Shown here piece after piece: positions 1 to 15,218 of a stretch of DNA of 64,000 nt. The notes under the pieces are model-generated. The model was not told where the DNA came from. It searched no databases and saw only the letters and a list, made by a program, of their open reading frames with translations. How positions within the stretch are numbered: the stretch's first letter is position 1; each line of letters starts with the position of its first letter. Source of the stretch: Aphrophora alni (Eukaryota > Arthropoda > Insecta > Hemiptera > Aphrophoridae); NCBI GenBank assembly GCA_963513935.1, contig OY740770.1:90363801-90427800 (forward strand), read 5' to 3'. Made by a program: the position numbers and the translations under genes.

Positions 1-245
1 CGTAACATCTTTTTACATATAAAAGATATAAGACATTTCATCGAAATAACCATTCTTTATTTATATGGTTAACTTTAAGGAGAAAAATGAATGTATTACT
101 TTAACTTTTCAACTCATAATCATAAGAACAATATCCGGAACGGAAATTACTACCGATGTTCCCAGAAATCAATATCCGGTGTTTTTCTTGGATCTTCAAG
201 TAATTAGTTTATTTTGCACAAAGTATACATGTTTAAAGTATCCAT

Positions 246-280
<35 letters not shown>

Positions 281-1053
281 TAATTTTGTTAAAGGGCAAA
301 TATTTTTCTTGCAGAGGAGAATACTTTTAAAACGTAAATAATTAATACGGATATAACACAAGCTGATAAAATTTATCCTATTACAATATATTCAATAATT
401 CACTTTATTACGACCTTTCTCAAAGTGTAAATACAGGCGATGAATTATGAATGAGAGGCCACTAAATAGAAAGTGCAAGGAAAACTTTGTGTTCTGATAT
501 ATTTCATGCTACATCAATTGAAAATTGAGTTTCATTACTAACTATTTTAGAAGTTTTTAGTAGTCGGACACATTTTTTATGTTATGTTTTTATTTAGGTA
601 CTATATTATCCTATTTAAAAACTTATTTCCCTTCAGTGATACTGAACGTTCCTCAGACCTACTGTGCATTATATCATACAACAGTAAAGTCAAAATTTTG
701 ACAGGCTTATTGAAAATTTTTAATTTTCGAAGGTGGTGTATAAATGTATACTGTTAATATTTTTAAATTGAATACATTATTATTTAACAAATTACATTAA
801 ACTGCGTAATAACGTGAAGATGGTCTATTTTACATCGTTCATCTAATTAAAAAGTCACTTTTTTACTCGTATTATGTTTTTGATCATTTATTTTAACATA
901 TATAAGTCTAACTAAAGTACCTTTCTAGAAATAATGACAAAATTGATTAAAATTGTGAAAGTAAAATGGACTTTCCTCATGATTTTAGAAGATAATAACG
1001 AATCTCATTTTTTGAACTTCATTTTTCTAGAAAATTTAATTTCAATATGTGTG

Positions 1054-1088
<35 letters not shown>

Positions 1089-1745
1089 CAAATTGTAGTC
1101 TTATATTAGGTTTAGAAATTGAAAACAATCCTAAAAAAACAGTAATACAGATTTTGATCTTTTTAAAACTTTTATTGAAAAAAAAAAATTGATGGAGTTT
1201 GTTTATTATACTAAGTCTGATGTGTTCAAATATGGGTATTTGTTCTATATATATAGACCCATTTGAATAAATTAAGGTTATTTCACAACCTTTGTGGCAA
1301 ATGCAAGTGTACATTATGTTTTACAAACTTACTATGAATAGCTATTCATGTAAAATTCACAAAACCATCACTATTTCATGGTCAAATCCAACACTATATA
1401 TTTTTTGAGACGATGTAGTTTTATACTTTATACAGGTGGGTACGGTAATGGGTAAAGACTTTTTTATCTCCTTGAGATTGTGAAAGTAAATTATGAAGAT
1501 ACTTTTAGAACGAACGATAATAACTATTAAGGGAGCTGAACTTGCTACGAACTTATAAATGTTACGATTGAGCGAATGAAGGTTCCATTGGTTTCTCGTA
1601 AGATCGAACAATTACAGACTTTGTTTAATAATCCACGGCGTGGAAATAATCAAAAAGTCCAGATAGAAATACGTACATCACATCATTGTGATGGACAGAA
1701 TGAAAAAAAATATCAAAAAAATTGAATAGATTTCATATTGAATAC
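1..1745. other. AT-rich intergenic DNA
   Basis: No coding region can be supported here. The stretch holds a poly-A run of about 30 bases near 249-278 and a TA microsatellite near 1060-1086. The short open frames are fragmentary and show no codon structure or recognisable motif. Confidence 0.6.
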
Positions 1746-1783
1746 CAATGTTACTTAAGAGAAAAACCAGTTTGGAAATTGTT

Positions 1784-1845
<62 letters not shown>

Positions 1846-3520
1846 CTCATAGCCAAACCCCCCCCCCAGACACCAACAAAATTAATGCTTACAATATGAA
1901 GGTATAATTCAACTGTGATAAATTGAAATTTTATGAAAACTATAAATTGTATTACTTATTGGAAATGAATAATTATCATTATGATCTTTTATCTCTCTGT
2001 TTAATTAACGTCATTACACTGACATATATTGTCTTCATTTATTGTTCCAATCAATCCGTTTTACATATGCAATATTTATTTATTCCATTAAATATCAATT
2101 CAATCACGCTGGTAACCATCAAATAAAACAAACAAACCTTATTGTCACACAAGTAGTGGGAACTTGTTATTTTTATTGTTATTACTGTTCCAGATATAGT
2201 TGATATTTATTTTATCGATTTACTACTCGTCATTAATCTGCTAATATCTGTGATTTACTAAATCTGCTAATATCTACCGAAATAATGGTTGATATCCTCA
2301 AGTTTACTTACAACTTTAACATACAATTTGATATAGACTCTGATAGACAATACTAGGCAATTTTCATAGATTATTATTGTTTTACTGCATCTGGAATCGC
2401 CTAATTTTTAAATGAGATTTATTAAATAATTAATATCATTTGAATGTTCAATATAAAGTAGCATCAATTTCATATATATTTAATATCCCATTGTTACCAT
2501 CAAAACAAAATATATCTTCTCTATTTAATTACGTTGTTTTCGATATTTATCTGAATATTTCTCACTTTATATTTATGTATTTATTCAATAAGAGTAAGGT
2601 ACCGCTAGGAAAATATAAAATAAAACGAAATAAAATAACACAATCAAATTTCAAAACATAAATTTTATTATAAAAACAACAAATTTTCATAGAGTAAGTT
2701 ACCACCTTCAATGATTTACAAGCACAAAGAGTTTGTGAAACGGCAATGTCTTATAAAATGACATCAGCGAAGACCTTCGGTCTGAGGTCTTAGTAATATT
2801 ATATATTACCATCTACGAAGGAATGGCTAAATGAAGTTATATGCATCAAACAAATCAGTGATGATTATTTCCTTATTGGCCTTTCCTTTTATTATTAAAT
2901 TAACATTTTCGGTGTGGTAATTATTGATGTTTCTTTCATTCGACATAATTTGTAGTAATTTTAATTGAGTAACAATTTTTAATACAAAAATAAACGCAAA
3001 AATTAATTTTATACACAGATAATATTTTACTAATATTAAACTCATTTATAGAGGTATAGTTTTCTCTAAAATTTTGTCTCAGATATTAAACTGTTTCTTA
3101 TATAGTTACAAAAAAATATTTGGTTATTTTCATGAAGTATGAACAGACGGTGTAAAATGGATTATCGTGTCCTAAAATAAAGCTTGTGTTATTACTCGAT
3201 CTAAGGATATATTCTTAAAAGTCTTACTTCACAAAAATTTGTTTCAGTTTATATTGTATAATTAAAGTAATAAATTATTCATTTCTTTACAATCTACAAA
3301 ATTAAGTGAGGTGATCACTACAAATTTGAAAAGTGGAGAACATTTATAATATCCAAAGTATATTTATCGTTCTAATTGTAATTTATAAATAGAAAAAAAA
3401 ACTTCCCGAGTGATTTCATGTGGGTAATTATTTATGAAAAGGTATAAACTTTTTTTTATTACATGAACTGTTCAACTATGACTGAATATGTTTTTTTTTC
3501 TATATTTCTTTCTTGGTGGT
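1745..3520 (+). repeat. Old dispersed repeat, family A, copy 1
   Basis: This segment aligns by eye, in the same orientation and with many substitutions and indels, to about 39,535-41,290. Shared landmarks in the same order are a TA microsatellite, a poly-C run, a stretch ending in a TTTAATTAA-type block, a 'GGTCTGAG' block near 2780, and an 'AATCAATGATGAT'-like block near 2855. No open frame is conserved between the copies. It could be a non-autonomous element or an old segmental duplication. The (TA)n tract is at about 1787-1842 and the poly-C run at about 1858-1867. Confidence 0.6.
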
Positions 3521-5282
3521 AATTTCATAAGATATTCATGAATTACAATCAGTCAATGCTTCAAATATCGGGTCGTTTTAAAATTATTATATGTGAAGTT
3601 GTAATCATCTAAAATTAAATATAACACAACAGTTTTTTTCGTAACTATGCTGTGAACTTGTCAGTAGATGTTAGTGGGGCAAATCCTTACATCGTTTACT
3701 TTCCACGCTAATTTCAATGAATAAGATAATTTAAATCACGGAAGACATTTTAAAAATCCCAAAACCCATTAATATTGGTAGAAGATGACAATTTAAAAAA
3801 AAACAAGAATTCTTGTCGTGTTTAGGTTACTACATATATTTACGTTAATTCGTATTAACAAGTTAAACAAGTTAGTGAATGTTTAGGTTATGAACACGTC
3901 AGTCACGATGTGAATATCCTAATTAATTGTTTTACTAGGCCTGACTAGGTTAAGATTGGTAGTAAATAATTTTCTGTCACTAAATTCCACCGACAATTAC
4001 ACTACATAATTACTCAATTTTTTATTTCAATTTCCTTGCTTTACTCGTGCAGCAAACAATTTTGAAAATAAAATACATAACACTGTATATACTGTAAAAC
4101 ATAAGCAACTTAATGTTTAAAAATAAAAATAATTTTTTGCTTTAATCTAAAATAATAATTATGACAATTTAGGTAACAATGAATATTAGTTTATAAACTG
4201 TTTACTTTCTTCATTTCATTTATGAATTGTATTACCAAACATGTAAAGTTAAATAAAAACCGATATCAGACAAATATTAGTAAAATCAAAGCAGACTTAC
4301 AAATGGACTAAAATTAAATAAACCAAGCTATGTTGAATTTAATAGGCTATATATTAATTTTGGTAAAAGGTAACAGGAGATTATTTATATTATGGTTGCA
4401 ACGCCTCGTTAGTGCGACACAATACACGTATCTAGTTTTAAGATTAGGAAACGTGACGATCCTGAAGTTATTTAGAGAAAATTTGTATTGTCTTAATTTT
4501 CATTTCCTTATAAATTTAACTAGGGGATTTTTCAATCCTTCTAATTATTTTTACAAATTTTAAACCACAGTTTTTCTATTTATATGGGAACAACTATATT
4601 CAAAGGTCATGAAGTGTGAAAGCGTTTTTCAAATTCTTAATGAAATTTAATTTTTTAAAGTAGTAATAATTTATATCGTGGAGTATTATTATTTGTTTTT
4701 AAAGTTGGAAAACCCACATTATTATAATTTCTGAAGCATAGATAAAATAAATTTGAGATAAGCTTGTTATATGTTTTACACATTAATAGTTTCGATTAAA
4801 ACAAATTTACCATTTCTTCTTTCCTTCTTTATGTGATTTTTACAATAAATTTTGTGAAGTTCATACATAAACAATGAAGCTTCTATTTTTGGGTTATGAC
4901 TTATATCTAACACGTTTATTTTTAAATATATACAGATATTTGAATGAACAAAGCAGATTTAAAATTACTCTAATATATCATTGATTCACCTTATGTAAAT
5001 AATTGAAAATAAAAATAAAATACACTAATTCTTTTGAGAATTTCTATATTTATTAGGTCTCACCGGGCATGGTTTCAGCTGTTATAGTATTGACGTAGCT
5101 TATAGAATGACTAAATAACTCAAGATAAAATTGTACTTTGAGAACTTGTCTACAAGTTCTGTTACACGAAAATGGAACCTGTACCAGGGAAACCCTGTGA
5201 TTCATAAAGTATTTTAAACATGCTATTTTAAACGTTGAAATACTGGAGAAAAAGACAATAAATCTGTTTGATCGTTTAAAAC
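3521..5282. other. AT-rich intergenic DNA
   Basis: No feature can be supported. The open frame at 4330-4563 (77 codons) has no recognisable domain and sits in sequence with the same composition as its surroundings, so it is treated as chance. Confidence 0.5.
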
Positions 5283-5760
5283 TTTTGTGGTGATCTGCCC
5301 ACCACGGTTCCCCCTGCGCTTGGGGTGGCGGTTGCTTGTCCGCACCCAATACATTAACAGTTGCCCGGTGCCACAAATGCAGGGGCAGCAGATGATGCCT
5401 TATATGTTCCCCCACCCTGCGAGCCCTGAAGTCGGGTCACGAACGAGAGATAAGCAGTTGTGCACCGCTTTCGCAAGGAGCTGGACCGTTGGAGGACTAC
5501 AATCATTCATCGCCAATTCATCGCCAATTCATCGTTCTATATAAATCCTTCTTCCTAGTTTTAACCCCCCAAAAAATAATGGCTTAATGGTCAAATTGGG
5601 TAGGGTCAGACGACCCCGGGTTAAATGGTGCGCAAACATTCGGCTTTCCGCGATCGCCGGTGCAGTGTAGAACGGCGGCCATTTTAAGCTAGTGTCTACA
5701 TCGGGACCACTATTTTGCTAGAGTCAATCCTTGTAAAAAACCATATCTGTTAAGTAAGTT
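5283..5760. other. GC-richer island of unknown origin
   Basis: This block is clearly richer in G and C than its flanks. It has overlapping short open frames on both strands (5053-5415 minus, 5287-5544 plus) and a short direct duplication of 'TCATCGCCAATTCATCG' type near 5507-5530. Near 5671 there is a GGCGGCCATTTT motif, which resembles a YY1-type site. The composition contrast suggests a transposon fragment or an old exon or promoter region. I do not recognise the encoded peptides. Confidence 0.35.
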
Positions 5761-5959
5761 AATCATATTATAAGTAATTTTAGTAATCATTATTTAAAGT
5801 ATTATTATTAGTCCCTCATCACTTGATGGCTGACTGAGTTGTATTTAGTTTTAGTCGATAGGTCTGGGCTGTGACCGTTGTGTCAACCAAGTTTTATAAG
5901 ATCCACGATCCTCTATTACCAACCTCCAAATTAATACCAATAAACATTAATAGGTACCC

Positions 5960-6250
5960 ATATTGCCGCACTTTAAAAAAAGTTTCTTATTTTCTAAAAT
6001 GACAAATTTTTTACCCTTGACGTTAACATAGAGAATTTCAAGTTTTATATTAGAACAAAAATCAGTGAAAGTATGATTTTTAAAATGACTAAATATCATT
6101 TCTTAAGCTATAAATGACTTAAGTTATAATCTTAATAACCAAACCATTAACTTCAATCTACATTAAAAACTACGGCCTGTTTGACCAAGATAAGCAGCAT
6201 TACAAATACTACATGTGAATTTATAAACTCCAGGTTTTGGCATTTTTTAT
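5960..6250 (-). pseudogene. Penelope-like element relic, GIY-YIG endonuclease region
   Basis: On the minus strand from about 6250 the translation contains GVYKFTC, then SICN, then YLGQTGR. This is the N-terminal signature of the GIY-YIG endonuclease at the C-terminus of Penelope-like retroelements. After one or two frame breaks and stops, the same strand continues with a hydrophobic and lysine-rich stretch (SHFKNHTF, then KGKKF, then ILENKKLF). Its spacing matches the family's histidine and KG..M..LE region. The sequence is broken, so it is not functional. No reverse-transcriptase domain was recognised upstream on the same strand (6250-8500). Motifs are seen directly; the family assignment is from known family motifs. 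Confidence 0.65.
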
Positions 6251-9596
<3,346 letters not shown>

Positions 9597-10559
9597 CAAG
9601 GTCGGATTTTTCGTCGGATTTTCCTCAAACTTAAGATTGGTTGTACCAGTTGATAGTTTAACATTGTTATCATTTGTTGAGTTAAAATACGGCAAATTAA
9701 AATCATAAATTAATTGCATTTTGAAGAATTATGTCGAAGAGATAACTTATATTATTCCCTTTTATACATCTCTAATGTCTGCAAACTGAAAATTACATTG
9801 TTATCTACAGTGGCAAATACGAGAGGTATTGCTTAAAAACAAAACTATAACAAACATAATATTAACTTGAAGGCGGTCTTTAATACTCAATTTTAAGTAT
9901 ATTTTAAGAAAATATATTTATAGTGCCTTAAAGAACTAAAGTTATTCGCAATGACTCCACATGACGCCAATCTGACTCTAAATCATGGTTTATTTCAAAC
10001 TATTTGAATTTGTGCGAGTCAAGTTCTAACTTGAAATGGAAAGTGCGTCGTTGCTCAATTTTTTATATCTTCGATCTCTCAATTTGAAAAAATATATTTT
10101 CAATTTGTTTATGAAAGTAAATGTCTGGAATACCATATTCGTAATGGAGACTAGCAGAGTATTGAATATTTTTGGGAGGTTGAAAGGAATATGAATATTA
10201 GATTATTGCTTGAGGGTAAGGACAAGTATGGTTAGATACAACATGAAAAGTGAGAAATAATAATAACTAAGTATCAAATCGTAAAATATACCCTTTTATA
10301 TATTGGAAATGAGTTATGAAATTATTGGTAAAGTTGGCAATCTTGCAAAAGCTGACACAATTTTTAGAATTCTGTGTCTATACTACATCGATGATTACTA
10401 TTATCTGAGCCAACATAACGATGTATTCAATTGATTAAAAATGCCGTTAAATAGGAACAAATTCTAATATAATAAGTCCAAACGAATCAGGATGATGTTA
10501 ATGAAAGCCCTAAATATTTACGTTACAATATTACTCACAACCTGATAATATAAAATATC
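9597..10559. other. AT-rich intergenic DNA
   Basis: No coding or repeat feature can be supported in this stretch. Confidence 0.5.
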
Positions 10560-11200
10560 ATGTTAGGGTATTAATATTTATTTAATGGATGCATTTTAAT
10601 GGATATAATTTATTTTAAATATTAATGATTATATATTGATATACCCTATCTATCTATATAATGGACCAACTATATGTCCCCATCTTTCTAGCTGGACATT
10701 ATGACAGATGGGTGTACAATACAATCAATCATTCGGGTACACAGGTGGTTTATAATATTAGCAATAATACATTTGATTTAAAACATTCAATTTATTGCGT
10801 AAAACACCAGTTTAAACAAACAATATTTTTCATCTTAGAATTGTATATAGTTTATTTGCTTGTTAATTGTAAATTACTCTTGAATGGTAAGTTGACAAAA
10901 TGAGATATTTGTTTCACTTTTGGATGTTATTCTTCTTATTTTAGCCGTTTCAGTTATGTTTATTGAAGAATCTATATTCAAATTTTAAAACTAACTTAGT
11001 TACTTGGCTGTTGTGCTTTTTGGTTTTATTATTTTCAAATACTTTCAGGGTATATATTATACTATATAAAATGGACTAACATGTTACACATTTCTACACA
11101 ATGTAATAGATAATATAAATTTTAAAACCCATCTCTCTCAGAAAAATATAATATTATTACATCCAAAAGTCGTGGGAAAGTCTATTAAAATAAACATTTT
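10560..11200 (+). repeat. Old dispersed repeat, family B, copy 1
   Basis: The sequence here matches, in inverted orientation, about 43,090-43,740. Shared anchors are a 'TATGTCCCC' block near 10673, 'GGACATTATGACAGAT' near 10695, 'ACAGGTGGTTTATAATATT' near 10741, and 'ACATGTTACACATTTCTACA' near 11079. The copies are strongly diverged, with many indels. The 80-codon open frame at 10661-10903 is not conserved in the other copy, so this is a non-coding repeat. Confidence 0.6.
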
Positions 11201-12092
11201 TATACGTTGATTTGAGCTGTGCGAGGTAGATAACCATAACGTTTATAAGGTGATATGTAACTATAAAAAATAAGTATTTAATATCATTTTGTTTTAAAAT
11301 AATTGTTTGCTAATATCAACTCATATAATTAAAAATGGAAATCTAGTCTACTATATGGCGAGTATTAGAACTAAGATATATAATCTACGGGACTCTATAC
11401 AGCGAAATATATTCCAACGATGTAATTAGAAACACAACGTTTAAAAATATTACGAGTCAACATTCAAAATAGAATTTGTACGGCCGAAATAATGAACTAT
11501 TTAATTATTAGTTTAATATACACGACAACAAAATACAGGATATTGATTTCTAGAAACATAACAACGGAAATTAAGCTTACAATGATAATTTAAATAACTA
11601 AAGAAATAAAATTTTAGTTTTTCTTAAAGTTATACATACAGGTCCTTTTATATAAACAAAGTTAAAAATAAAATATAAAAAAACCTAATCAATATCGAAA
11701 CATTTAGACAAATTATCAAAACTATTATCAACAATTATTGTTTGTAGATAATGTGTAGGTTCCATACGAAAAGGTAAATGTTGAAATTCAATAGGTATGG
11801 ATTTTCTTTATTACAAGAATTATGAATAAAGACGGATGTAAATACTACTAAATGGCATGATCACAATTGATTATTTAGATTTATAGATATTGGTCTATAA
11901 TAAAATATGGTGTCGTTTTGAATAAATCTTTTATTTCCAACAAATCACCGTTATAACTAATAAGTTATATCTTAATAATAAGATAATATCATCATAATTA
12001 ATAAGTTATCATCTTCAGTTGCGTACATCTGGATATACATTTTGAACATAAACTACATTCTTATTTTAAAGTATGTTTATAAATTCATAGGA
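11201..12092. other. AT-rich intergenic DNA
   Basis: No feature can be supported in this stretch. Confidence 0.5.
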
Positions 12093-12103
12093 ATGACTGT
12101 ATT

Positions 12104-12153
<50 letters not shown>

Positions 12154-12181
12154 TCATATATATATATATGAATACAGTCAT
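12093..12181. repeat. (TA)n microsatellite inside a perfect inverted repeat
   Basis: ATGACTGTATTCA at 12093-12105 is repeated as its exact reverse complement, TGAATACAGTCAT, at 12169-12181. A TA array of about 60 bp lies between them, interrupted by a partial copy of the arm (CAGTCATA). The whole can fold into one long hairpin or cruciform. Confidence 0.8.
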
Positions 12182-12239
12182 ATATATACTGAATATTTTA
12201 ACTGAATTCATCTCTTTCGTATTAAATAGTATTAATGTA

Positions 12240-12530
12240 CGTTAAACAATTTTATTTAATATTAGACAAAGTGTTTAGGAATTTTGTTGGAAAGAAAAGT
12301 TTTAAGGTTTTCTCTGTGGAAGTTATCAAACATCTGTGTTGTACAAGAGTTTATTGGTCCCTGGGCATTAGGCAACTGTACAGACATTACCTGCGACTGG
12401 ATTTCGGGATACATTTTACATATTTTTCTGGCGAGATTAATGAATTTCAAGAGTTTTTCTAGGTCATAACCATTAGTGCACGGAACTATTGCTAGAAACT
12501 TCTCAACTGGGTGCTTATATTTTCAGTAAA
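12240..12530 (-). pseudogene. Ty3/gypsy gag fossil related to the element at 21.7-31.1 kb
   Basis: The minus strand reads through a Gag-like segment with the same landmarks in order as residues of about 205-290 in the intact gag-pol at 24478: a KYKHPVEKF/YGKLSHPAEQ-type start, NGYDLEKLLKF (DGFDLDKLLNF in the intact copy), then KMYPE (KTYPD), then NAQGPINSC (YAQGPLNSC), then NFHREN (TFHKEA). Only about 95 residues remain, with no LTR, zinc knuckle or pol nearby. It is an orphan fragment of an older, related gypsy family. Confidence 0.75.
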
Positions 12531-14203
12531 AGGATGCTGAAAACACGATGTTATCAACTGCAGAATCATGGTTTAGATTCTGAGTGATAATTAATTCCTT
12601 TAACCAATAAATACTTTAAGTGTAATGTATTCAAAGACTCATTTCCTAAGTCAATAAAAGGGGATTTCCCCGAGTTCATAAAGTTCAATCAGTGGAGATG
12701 TTTATGTGGAAATATGGATAGTTGTAACTTGCGCGTTTGTTGGGTGACTAATATACATTATTCTCAGTCTGCTGTGGTTGAATATCATGCCAGTGCCTTA
12801 CCACTTGAAATGAGCCACTACCGAGACTTTATACTATATAGAATCGAGAATAATTATGATAACGGCACTGTGTCTGTTACGTGCTGTTATTTAAGTGACA
12901 TTGCCAGCTATACCCGAAAAGGGTGCGTTGGAATCTACTGTATGAATATGTTTTAACACTGAAGTGTCAGAAAATCAATACCTTATGAATTGGAGAATAG
13001 AGTTATTAGTTGGCACAAGTGTCAGGATTCATCAAGGCTTTTGAGGCAGATCTAGAGAAGAAATCATACACGTCAGTTAGTTGAGTGAGGAGCGATAAAT
13101 TTATTGCCGGTAGGTCTATGTTTAAGAATAACTGATAATGTCTTGGCAATAAACTTCCACCATTTATATACAAACTTTTTTTTTTTTGGTACCATTCAAT
13201 ATCTCTTAAACTATCTCAATCAATAAAGAAATACAAAAATGATATTTTTCAAATCGTTATTTACAAAACTGTCAAAGTATATTCATAGTTTATTCACATG
13301 GCAATATCATCTATAGAACGGAACATATGTATATTTTCCCACAATATTTCAAAGTAAAAATAAAATGTCCATTGCATTCTGACGTTTGCATTATGTATGT
13401 AAGATAGAGAAGGATCCAATGAAGTATACATTTTGGAATATTTTAACATTATATTTTGCATTAGTGGAACACTTTAATTATTAGAGGCCTATGTTTAGAT
13501 AATCATTTCAACAAAGGGGAATCACAATTGAATATGTATTTGCATTGCAATAAAAATCACTACTGCAATATTAAATTGGCCAAAACACGATAGTGTCATG
13601 GCAACGCCAGGAATAAGTTGTTAATGATATGTGGTACAAGGTTGTAGTTGATCAACCCAACTTCTTCAATCTTACCATTAGCATTTAAAAATAACAAGGT
13701 AAAGTGATTTAAATAGATTACATTTATTTACTTGATTTCAAACTATCATTTACAGAACACACTATCCTAATCTTGAGTTAGTTATATTTATAATTAGGTT
13801 GAATATAAATATAGAAGGCGTTCAATATTTATATAAGGAACTAATTCAAACTAGAATAATTACGTCTATACACAGAACTTAACATCTACGTACTTACTCT
13901 AGACACGTTTCAGAAGTGTGTTCCATCGTCCGAATATCATTTTATGGAGGTTTTCTTCACATTAAGATATACAAACCCAACACAAATGTACATTACACAA
14001 AGACATAAGTTAAAATACAACAAACACCGTACTACGTTTTCTAATACTGCGGCGTATGCACATGGGTCTTCAAAAACTTCCTGTATCTTTCGCGTTTTGC
14101 CAAACACTTACTGTTATCTTCTCCTCGCATAGCTGTATCATAGCTCGTGTTAGATTGGAAGTTCAAATGGTCTTTTAATTTATGTACTGAGCTATAGAAG
14201 TGC
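12531..14203. other. AT-rich intergenic DNA
   Basis: An 80-codon open frame at 12714-12956 (plus) starts with ATG and is less AT-rich than its flanks. I do not recognise the product, and it has no promoter, splice or family evidence. The rest holds nothing I can support. Confidence 0.4.
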
Positions 14204-14444
14204 TTAAACCTGGAGCCGGGGCGCCCCAGATTAGAACGTGGGCCAGGGTGCCGATTCTGACAGACCCATTACGGTTTTTATTATTTTCTAGGACAGAATA
14301 TGTAACTAAAGTTTTTAAAAATTCAATTTATAAGTATTATATATTCTATTGCACGGTTATTAGGTACTTTAAAAAAATTAATATAGTTTTAAGAAATTTA
14401 TTGACAAATTATAAGAAATTGTAAACATTTTTGTAAAAAAATAA

Positions 14445-14504
<60 letters not shown>

Positions 14505-15218
14505 TACTACCTTCCAAGGTAATAATAGAATAATTATAAATTTAAAGAGTATCATACACTTAAAAAAATGTCTACTACGATAAAAAAAATAATAAGTTGA
14601 GATTTTGTTTACTATAAAACGCCCTATTCAATGTTTGGACAGTCCGGGCATATGTACTGTCCATCGCCTAAACATATAAATGTATGGCAATACTTACAGC
14701 TATACTTTGTTTTAATGTCCTTTTTACAAGTGAAGCACTACAGTTTATGAAATTTATTGACAATTATAAAATATTGTATACGTTTTTGAAAAAAAAATAT
14801 ACAAAAAATAACATCTTTTTTTGTCTTTTTGAGAAACACTAGCCGTTGATCTAGGAGTTCATACAAACTCAGTCCATATAGCCTATAAACTATTTAAACA
14901 TTCGAAACGAGAAAATTAAAAATTAATCATATACACTGATATGATTTAAACAAAAATTCAATTTAATTTAAAATCACGAAATTTACCAACACGAACCGGG
15001 GCGCTTAGTCTGTTAAACCCAAATCACTGTAACACGAGCCGGGGCGCATAGTTTGTCAGACCCGAATCGTACAAAAGAGTACACATCGACCTTGACCGGG
15101 ACATAAAAATAGACAGCTAAACAAAGGTGGTAGGTTTCTGGTGCACTCATATCAACCGTGGCAACGAAATTTCCTTTCTCCGGGTCTGTGAGATTTGGCG
15201 CCCCTGCTCTAGGGTTAA
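14204..15218 (-). mobile_element. Non-autonomous piggyBac-type element with TTAA target duplications
   Basis: The element spans about 14208-15214 and is flanked by TTAA at 14204-14207 and 15215-15218. The right end read inward is CCCTAGAGCAGGGGCGCC. The left end read inward is ACCTGGAGCCGGGGCGCC, matching at 15 of 18 positions. TTAA duplications and CCC-starting inverted termini are the piggyBac hallmark. Sub-terminal copies of a GCGCCCCGG...GTCTGTCAGACCC motif recur near 14990-15060 and 15180-15210. A cysteine-rich transposase remnant lies inside on the minus strand. An AT microsatellite occupies about 14449-14500. At about 1 kb it is a deletion derivative and cannot encode a transposase. 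Confidence 0.8.
14630..14740 (-). pseudogene. piggyBac transposase C-terminal cysteine-rich domain remnant
   Basis: The minus strand encodes a run spaced C-x2-C-x9-C-x2-C-x4-C-x7-C-x2-C, including CFTC, KTKYSC and FICLG. This resembles the C-terminal zinc-binding domain of piggyBac transposases, which binds the transposon's sub-terminal repeats. It is followed by stop codons, and the catalytic DDD part is absent, so only the tail has survived. Its position inside a TTAA-flanked element on the matching strand supports the assignment. Confidence 0.6.
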
